From contig FN648644.1 in assembly GCA_000310025.1 (NCBI GenBank), positions 45,655 through 57,323 on the forward strand: a stretch of DNA of 11,669 nucleotides. Direction: 5' to 3'. The notes under the pieces were generated by a model. That model saw only the letters and a list, made by a program, of their open reading frames with translations, did not search any database and had not been told where the DNA came from. Of the stretch, positions 7,155 through 11,669 are shown piece after piece. The position numbers and the translations under genes were made by a program. Source of the DNA: Ectocarpus siliculosus. Lineage: Eukaryota > Sar > Phaeophyceae > Ectocarpales > Ectocarpaceae. Position 1 is the first letter of the stretch; every line of letters starts with the position of its first letter.

Positions 7155-7366
7155 CCCTTCTCCGCTGACGACTCTTCGTGCTGTTGCGAAGTCTCATGCT
7201 GCCCGGCGGTGCGCTCGTCCACTCCTGAACCGTCGCCGAAGTTGTATCCACAGCGGCGAACGAACTCCGAGCCATCTGCTCGCTCTCGGCAAACGCGGTT
7301 TAGCCAAGCCGTCTTGTCGAAGGGAGTCGTTGACAGGTATCCCCTCCCAAAGGAGACTATGCTCAT
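7151..7366 (-). pseudogene. 5' half of retrotransposon-interrupted ORF
   Basis: The first ATG on the minus strand is at 7364-7366. It is preceded by ACA, giving an A at -3, a favourable eukaryotic context. The frame is open a little further upstream to a TGA at 7439-7441. Seventy-two residues run from this ATG to the target site: a mixed-composition N-terminal part with GYLSTTPFDKTAWLNRVCRE and an FVRRCGYNFG segment, then a Gln/His/Ser/Glu-rich stretch leading to the acidic half at 822-1083. Joined, the product would be about 158 residues: a small compact head, a long acidic tail and a basic patch near the C-terminus. That layout suggests a nuclear or nucleic-acid-associated protein, but I do not recognise the family. 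A TATA tract lies about 133 bp upstream at 7499-7508. As it stands the ORF is cut short by the LTR. Confidence 0.5.
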
Positions 7367-7498
7367 TGTGACCACTCCTCCCAGGATCTCTCTCTCCTCT
7401 TCTACGGACGGTACCGTTGCTGTGCGGTGCACGCAAGCTCAGCTCGCCCACAGGGGCTACGTGGGTTGCCACTACCCCCGTGCATGAAATGTGCCCCC

Positions 7499-7552
7499 TT
7501 TATATATAGGATTTAGTATGGGCGTGTTTATATAGGATATTGTATGGCGTCG
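7499..7552 (-). promoter_or_regulatory. Duplicated TATA block, candidate promoter of the interrupted ORF
   Basis: Two near copies of TTTATATA(TA)GGAT-TAGTATGG-GCG lie side by side at 7499-7526 and 7527-7552. On the minus strand each gives a TATATAAA element. The nearer one is about 133 bp before the ATG at 7366, which would allow a 5' untranslated region of roughly 100 bases. The TATA match is seen; promoter function is inferred. Confidence 0.45.
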
Positions 7553-7645
7553 GGGAGGGGGGGGATGGGCCTTCGTACTCCCCCCCCCCCCCGGAGAGGT
7601 CTCAAAAAAAGTTTTGTCGGGTAGGTGTTGGAAAAAAAAAATATT
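7553..7645. other. Homopolymer-rich patch, possible low-quality sequence
   Basis: Runs of G, C and A, including about 14 C at 7580-7593 and 10 A at 7632-7641, resemble the degraded contig ends. The string of C followed by GGAG and AAAAAAGTTTT also resembles 119-165. This could be a collapsed read end or a weak assembly join, so linkage between 7550 and 7650 is less certain than elsewhere. Confidence 0.45.
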
Positions 7646-8057
7646 GTGCGCCCTTGCACGACACCACGATTTATTTGTTTGTGTGCGCTGCCGCCCTCAG
7701 CGGTCTGTGGTGTTGAAGCCCTGGGGACTATGCTATCCCAGGAACAGCAGATGAAGAAAAGAACCATGTATTTTCTATCCGATACGCAAGCCCCTCAGGC
7801 AAGCTGGTATCAAACACGCAAGCCCCTCAGGCAAGTAAGTGCCGGGAGGACACCGCCGTGTGCTCACCCGGAGGCCCCGCACTTGGACGTCAACCGCATA
7901 CTATACATACCCATCACACCCATACTTCCCATACGCGTATCCCCCACAGAGGATTCACAGATCGGACTCATATCCAAGTACCACAAACATATTTTCTCAA
8001 CACAGGTACCAAGAGCGTACCGCGTACTTGGGTTAAAGGTTCGCCAACCAACAGTAT
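7646..8057. other. Intergenic, no supported gene
   Basis: A 144-codon plus-strand frame (7625-8059) crosses this stretch but begins at TTG inside the low-quality patch and has no recognisable domain. A CACACCCATAC-type C/A-rich run lies at 7912-7935. The only clear structure is a 32-bp direct repeat at 7784-7835. Confidence 0.5.
7784..7835. repeat. Direct repeat, 20-bp core with 32-bp period
   Basis: ACGCAAGCCCCTCAGGCAAG is present at 7784-7803 and identically at 7816-7835. The bases between the copies are not obviously related beyond this core. Confidence 0.9.
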
Positions 8058-8165
8058 GAGCGGTGATTGGAGCTAGCCGAAAGCGCTGACGCCTGCAGCG
8101 TTACGTGACATGAATGAATGCGCTCTCCTCAACCTCTTACGTCATATTATTGGGATGAGGAGCGT
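8058..8165. promoter_or_regulatory. Promoter-like cluster of CCAAT and TTACGT(C/G)A motifs
   Basis: The stretch contains GATTGG (8065-8070; CCAAT on the minus strand), TTACGTGA (8101-8108), TTACGTCA (8137-8144; the bZIP/CRE-type core) and ATTATTGGG (8147-8155; a second CCAAT on the minus strand). Such clusters are typical of eukaryotic promoters. No gene starts close by on either strand, so it may serve a distant or noncoding transcript, or be chance. Confidence 0.3.
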
Positions 8166-8190
8166 CCATCACTGACGGTATTTCGTTTTT

Positions 8191-8332
8191 GCTACGGTCT
8201 AAGATAATATTCTCTTATATCGACATTCGTTTTAAGAGAATATTCTCTTAAACCGTAACAGAGACGGTACAAGAGAAAGCCGGACTTAAGAGAGGGAAAC
8301 TGGCTTGTCCCGACCCTCTCTTAAACCGTAGC
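8191..8332. repeat. 142-bp nest of palindromes with terminal inverted repeats
   Basis: The ends GCTACGGTCTAAGA (8191-8204) and TCTTAAACCGTAGC (8319-8332) are inverted copies with one mismatch. Inside lies a perfect 22-bp palindrome at 8231-8252 (half-site TTTAAGAGAAT followed by its complement), an imperfect relative near 8200-8217, and a hairpin at 8286-8324 (TTAAGAGAGGG and its complement, 17-base loop). The shared TTAAGAGA core next to ACCGTA recurs throughout. The layout resembles a small MITE-like element or a cluster of dimeric protein sites. No target-site duplication is seen at the ends. Confidence 0.75.
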
Positions 8333-8495
8333 CGCTGCTGTAACTCTCTTTTGGTCGTACCCACTAGCAAAAGGTATGCATGCAGCAGCCTATTTTTTTG
8401 TGTGAGGGGGCAGGACGGTTGGCGCACTCTGTGGCCACCGAGGTCATGTGCTCAGAGTTGTGTCACCTCCGTTGAGCTCCTTTGATCACACACCC

Positions 8496-8506
8496 TATAT
8501 ATATAT
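8496..8506. promoter_or_regulatory. TATA tract
   Basis: TATATATATAT lies upstream, on the plus strand, of the two strong hairpins at 8641-8760 and downstream of the palindrome cluster. It could be a core promoter for a noncoding transcript, or a simple AT repeat. Confidence 0.25.
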
Positions 8507-8640
8507 CAAGCCCTCGTTTATCACACCCGACCCCCAAATACACCCTGTGCGTGTTCGGACGTGCTATCACACCACCCTCAGGGACCCCTGGGAGCTGCAC
8601 TCGGGCTACATAAGATACCACCCCCCCCCCGCCCCCCACA

Positions 8641-8703
8641 GGATACCACACCCGGTGATAAATTTTTTATAGCCCAAAATGTTATCACCGGGGTGTGTTA
8701 TCC
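8641..8703. repeat. Long hairpin (21-22 bp stem, 20-base loop)
   Basis: GGATACCACACCCGGTGATAA at 8641-8661 pairs with 8682-8703 with one mismatch and one single-base bulge. The loop is 20 bases and contains a T run. The stem is far longer than chance would give. CACACCC-type sequence also appears in scattered copies upstream (8486-8495, 8521-8527, 8567-8578), which suggests the arm arose from a local repeat. Confidence 0.85.
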
Positions 8704-8723
8704 TTGTGTCGTCTACGGTACAT

Positions 8724-8760
8724 ACTCCCCCAGCGGAACGTAAGATTTGGATGGGGGAGT
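8724..8760. repeat. Hairpin with ACTCCCCCA stem
   Basis: ACTCCCCCA at 8724-8732 pairs perfectly with TGGGGGAGT at 8752-8760 across a 19-base loop. It begins 20 bp after the previous hairpin. Confidence 0.75.
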
Positions 8761-9381
8761 GTAACGTATTTAGATGTCGAGCTGCCTCTTGATGTCTGCA
8801 TAAGTACAATGTATAGTAGCCTTTGCTCAATGTAACAATCGAGGTTTGAGGGGCACCACCTGGACACTCACTTCTTCGCTTTTGCAGCCTACAGTCATTT
8901 TTGAGCCATACATCGCCAGCTATTTTGTAGCCACAGCACTCTTGCATGACGCTCGCGTATGTACAACAAGTAAACCACCTTGCAACCATCGAAGAGCAAA
9001 GGTACACATCACAGGTGACGGTCGACACGGAGCGTGAAAGTCGCATGTGTTGCAGGAACATAGGCCACAGCAAACAGAAGAGGGCAATGCGTATGCGTAC
9101 GTACACTATTTATGATACCACGAACACGAAACTGGTCCTGCTGTCTCACCTCTTTTGGCCGTTGGCTTTTTTCCCGACAAATTCAAACTTCTTCCGGGAT
9201 GTTTCGGGCTTGGAACTTCGGAAGGAGGAACGCCAACAATCGTGCGGCAGGTTTTTCTTTGGTGAGTTGGGTGGTGTTGAGTAAACACCAGGTTGATTTG
9301 TGCAGGGGGCGTCTCGCTCGCGGGTGCGTGTGAGTGATGAGCCTCTTGTCTTGTTGAAGCAGGGCAGGATGACGATGAGCT
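8761..9381. other. Intergenic, 3' flank of H4
   Basis: No gene is supported. A 166-codon minus-strand frame (8606-9106) begins at GTG and runs through both hairpins, and the plus-strand frames near 8946-9333 lack recognisable features. The last 100-200 bases before 9382 should be the 3' untranslated region of H4. I see no histone-type 3' stem-loop (a GGCYCTTY-like 6-bp stem with 4-base loop) and no clear AATAAA within it. Confidence 0.5.
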
Positions 9382-9990
<609 letters not shown>

Positions 9991-10534
9991 CCATTTCTCT
10001 CCCTATACGCCCCGTCGCCCTCTCAAGTACCAAGGCCCGCACGCGGCAGGCACGATTGATTATGTTCAGTGATTTTGTAGCTCGCTCAAAGAAAGGCGGA
10101 CGCGGAGCGACTGCAATCAATCACAGAGAGAGTAGAGCAGTGGCACCGAATGCACTGCACGCCCGTGCATATGCGACCGACATATGCAAGGCAGCAGAAA
10201 TGTGGTCGGTCGCCATAATATATGGAGGGTGAAAAATTGCGTGCATGACACACACGGAATTCTGACTCGATGATAGTATGTATGTAGTCTTCAAATTTGA
10301 AAAACTGCTTTGTCCGTATAACAATCAATGTAGGCACTGCTGTTGCTTACTACTGTAATTACTAAGTAAGAGGAGAAGTGCGCATCGGTGAGAGATGAGA
10401 TTTTACACCCTGGACCAATTTCAAAGCTCGATTCTTCTAACAGAAGAATGAGTGGCGGTGCCGACGGATGTTTGACGGCGTTTGAACCGCCCCCGTGATA
10501 GCGTTGTTCCGAAAACATATCGTTGGGTTACTGC
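9991..10534. other. Intergenic, no supported gene
   Basis: Frames here are short. The only one with a true ATG of note is 75 codons on the minus strand (10291-10518), with no recognisable domain. The stretch is AT-richer than H4 and holds a pair of overlapping inverted repeats at 10166-10213. Confidence 0.5.
10166..10213. repeat. Overlapping, mutually exclusive inverted repeats
   Basis: TGCATATG (10166-10173) and CATATGCA (10181-10188) form an 8-bp stem with a 7-base loop. GCGACCGAC (10173-10181) is also the inverted copy of GTCGGTCGC (10205-10213), a 9-bp stem across 23 bases. The second uses the loop of the first, so both cannot form at once. Confidence 0.7.
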
Positions 10535-10610
10535 TACAATACATACACTTACATACATACACATGCTGCATTCATTCAATTCATTACATACATACACATG
10601 ACATGCTGAT
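10535..10610. repeat. ATAC/GTAT-type simple repeats, possible LINE tail
   Basis: TTACATACATACACATG occurs at 10549-10565 and again at 10584-10600, with CATTCATTCAATTCATT between. On the minus strand these read as GTATGTATGTAA blocks placed 50-100 bp after the stop of the LINE-like ORF at 10653. Short simple repeats are a common 3' end of non-LTR elements, so this may mark the end of that element. Confidence 0.55.
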
Positions 10611-10652
10611 CGAGCTCTGAAAATCGGCCCAGGGGGCGGGGGGGGGGTACTC

Positions 10653-11195
10653 TTATGTTTTGCTTGCCTTAGCGGTTAGACCATTGACCACGCGTCCTCG
10701 AGAGGACGGAGCATTGTTCCCACAGGACCGATCACCGATGGCCAATCGTTCCTTCCTACTTTGCCAAAGGTGGCTCAAAAATGTCTTCCCTAGTTTGTCT
10801 ATCCTACCGATGTCCCTTCCCGCCTTTTCAAACCACTTTCTACTCCCCAGTACAGCTACCGTCCTCTCCTCTCTATTCCATGCCTCAAACATCTCCCTGT
10901 ACGTCACTTGTATTCTTCCCAGCTCAGTCATGTACACTTCCCTCTCCTTTTCGTACCACGGACATTCCGCGACTACATGAACACTGTCTTCGCATTCGAA
11001 GCCGCAATCGCATTTGAACTTATCGTCTTCGTCGTCTACCGTCCTATGTCTTCGTCGACGTTCGCGAAGGCCTATGTCCCCGGTCCTGAATTTGACCTTA
11101 AGCTTTGTCTCTGCATCCATTGGTCCATGTAGGTAATACTTGAACCCTATTCCTTCTTTCAACATTCCGTACACTTCTAGACCCTCCTTATCCTT
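10653..11195 (-). pseudogene. 3' fragment of a non-LTR (LINE-type) retrotransposon ORF
   Basis: The minus-strand frame is open from the low-quality boundary near 11195 to a TAA at 10653-10655, about 180 codons. The visible protein has the end of a reverse-transcriptase ORF: a KVKFRTGDIGLRERRRRH stretch, then a cysteine/histidine motif Cys-X-Cys-X8-His-X4-Cys (KCDCGFECEDSVHVVAEC), the pattern of the C-terminal zinc-binding region of many LINE polymerases. A Lys/Arg-rich tail follows. The upstream catalytic part is missing because the contig turns to unreadable sequence; it may exist in the genome. The 173-codon reading starts at a GTG that is not a true start. There is a G run at 10632-10647 just past the stop. 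The family is assigned from the motif and general composition only. Confidence 0.6.
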
Positions 11196-11669
11196 GGGGG
11201 GGGGGGGGGGGGGGGGAAAAAACCAAAAAGGGGAAGGGGGGAAAGTCCCTTTGGGCCGGGGGGGAAAAACCCCCGGGGGGGGGCGGGGGAAAATTTAAAA
11301 ACCCAAATTTTTTTTCCGGCCTGGGGCCCCGGAAAAAAAATCGGGTTGGCCCACCCCCGCACCGGCCTCCCGGGGGAACCGAGGAAGCGGCCCCCCTTCC
11401 AGGGCCCCCCCGGGGGGCCCCCCCCCCAAACCCAAAAGGGGGAAAAAAAAAATGGTGGAAAAGGGGCGAAAACCCCCGGAACCCCCCCTTTTTCCAAGTT
11501 TTTCAGGGAAAAAACCCCCCCTTGGGCCCCAAAATGCCCCGAGGGGGGAATTTTAACCAGATAAATCCCAGAAAAAAATTCCTCCGGGGCCCCTTTCCGG
11601 ACCCCCCCCAAAAACCCCCCCAAGGGGGGGGGCCAGGGCCGGAACCCCGTCTTCCCCCTTCCCCCCCCA
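11196..11669. other. Low-quality contig end
   Basis: From about 11196 the sequence becomes alternating homopolymers of G, A, C and T, beginning with some 20 consecutive G. Frames through it encode mostly Gly, Pro, Phe and Lys. It should be treated as sequencing artefact. Confidence 0.85.

Noticed and set aside
8606-9106. 166-codon minus-strand frame
   Set aside because: It starts at GTG, runs through both strong hairpins and a C run, and has no recognisable domain.
10291-10518. 75-codon minus-strand frame with an ATG
   Set aside because: Length is near chance for this base composition and there is no motif or promoter support.
11177-11623. 148-codon minus-strand Gly/Pro/Phe-rich frame
   Set aside because: It lies entirely in the degraded right end of the contig.

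Overview
This is a eukaryotic nuclear DNA contig, probably from an alga or another protist. The evidence is an intronless replication-type histone H4 gene with its own CCAAT-box promoter, a Ty3/gypsy-type LTR retrotransposon, the tail of a LINE-type retrotransposon and TATA-containing intergenic DNA. No bacterial-style operons or Shine-Dalgarno sites are seen. The H4 protein carries Ser69 and Arg77, a mix of yeast-like and plant-like residues, so it is not an animal H4. A compact, intron-poor genome such as a red alga's would fit, but the species cannot be fixed from this window. Both ends (about 1-190 and 11196-11669) are homopolymer-rich, low-quality sequence of the kind seen at the ends of poor reads; nothing there should be trusted.

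Layout, left to right. 191-690 holds no gene I can support. 692-807 is a minisatellite of 10-11 bp units. 822-1083 is the 3' half of a minus-strand acidic Ser/Glu-rich ORF. 1084-7150 is a complete 6,067-bp LTR retrotransposon on the minus strand: near-identical 465-bp LTRs (463 of 465 positions by eye), GTCC target-site duplications, a tRNA-type primer binding site, a polypurine tract, and one uninterrupted 1,309-codon pol ORF (reverse transcriptase, RNase H, integrase, then chromodomain-like and Tudor-like ends). It has no recognisable gag or protease. 7151-7366 is the 5' half of the acidic ORF. Removing the element and one target-site copy joins the two halves in frame, so the element appears to have landed in a host gene.

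7367-9381 is intergenic: duplicated TATA blocks, a likely low-quality patch, a 32-bp direct repeat, a promoter-like stretch with CCAAT and TTACGTCA-type motifs, a 142-bp nest of palindromes (8191-8332), and two further long hairpins (8641-8703, 8724-8760) downstream of a TATA tract. 9382-9693 (minus) is histone H4, with a promoter region up to about 9990. 9990-10650 is intergenic, with a pair of mutually exclusive hairpins and GTAT-type repeats. 10653-11195 (minus) is the 3' end of a non-LTR retrotransposon ORF, cut off by the bad contig end.

H4 is the only clearly intact host gene. The most interesting objects are the young pol-only LTR element with reader-like C-terminal domains, the in-frame split host ORF around it, and the palindrome and hairpin cluster between that ORF and H4.
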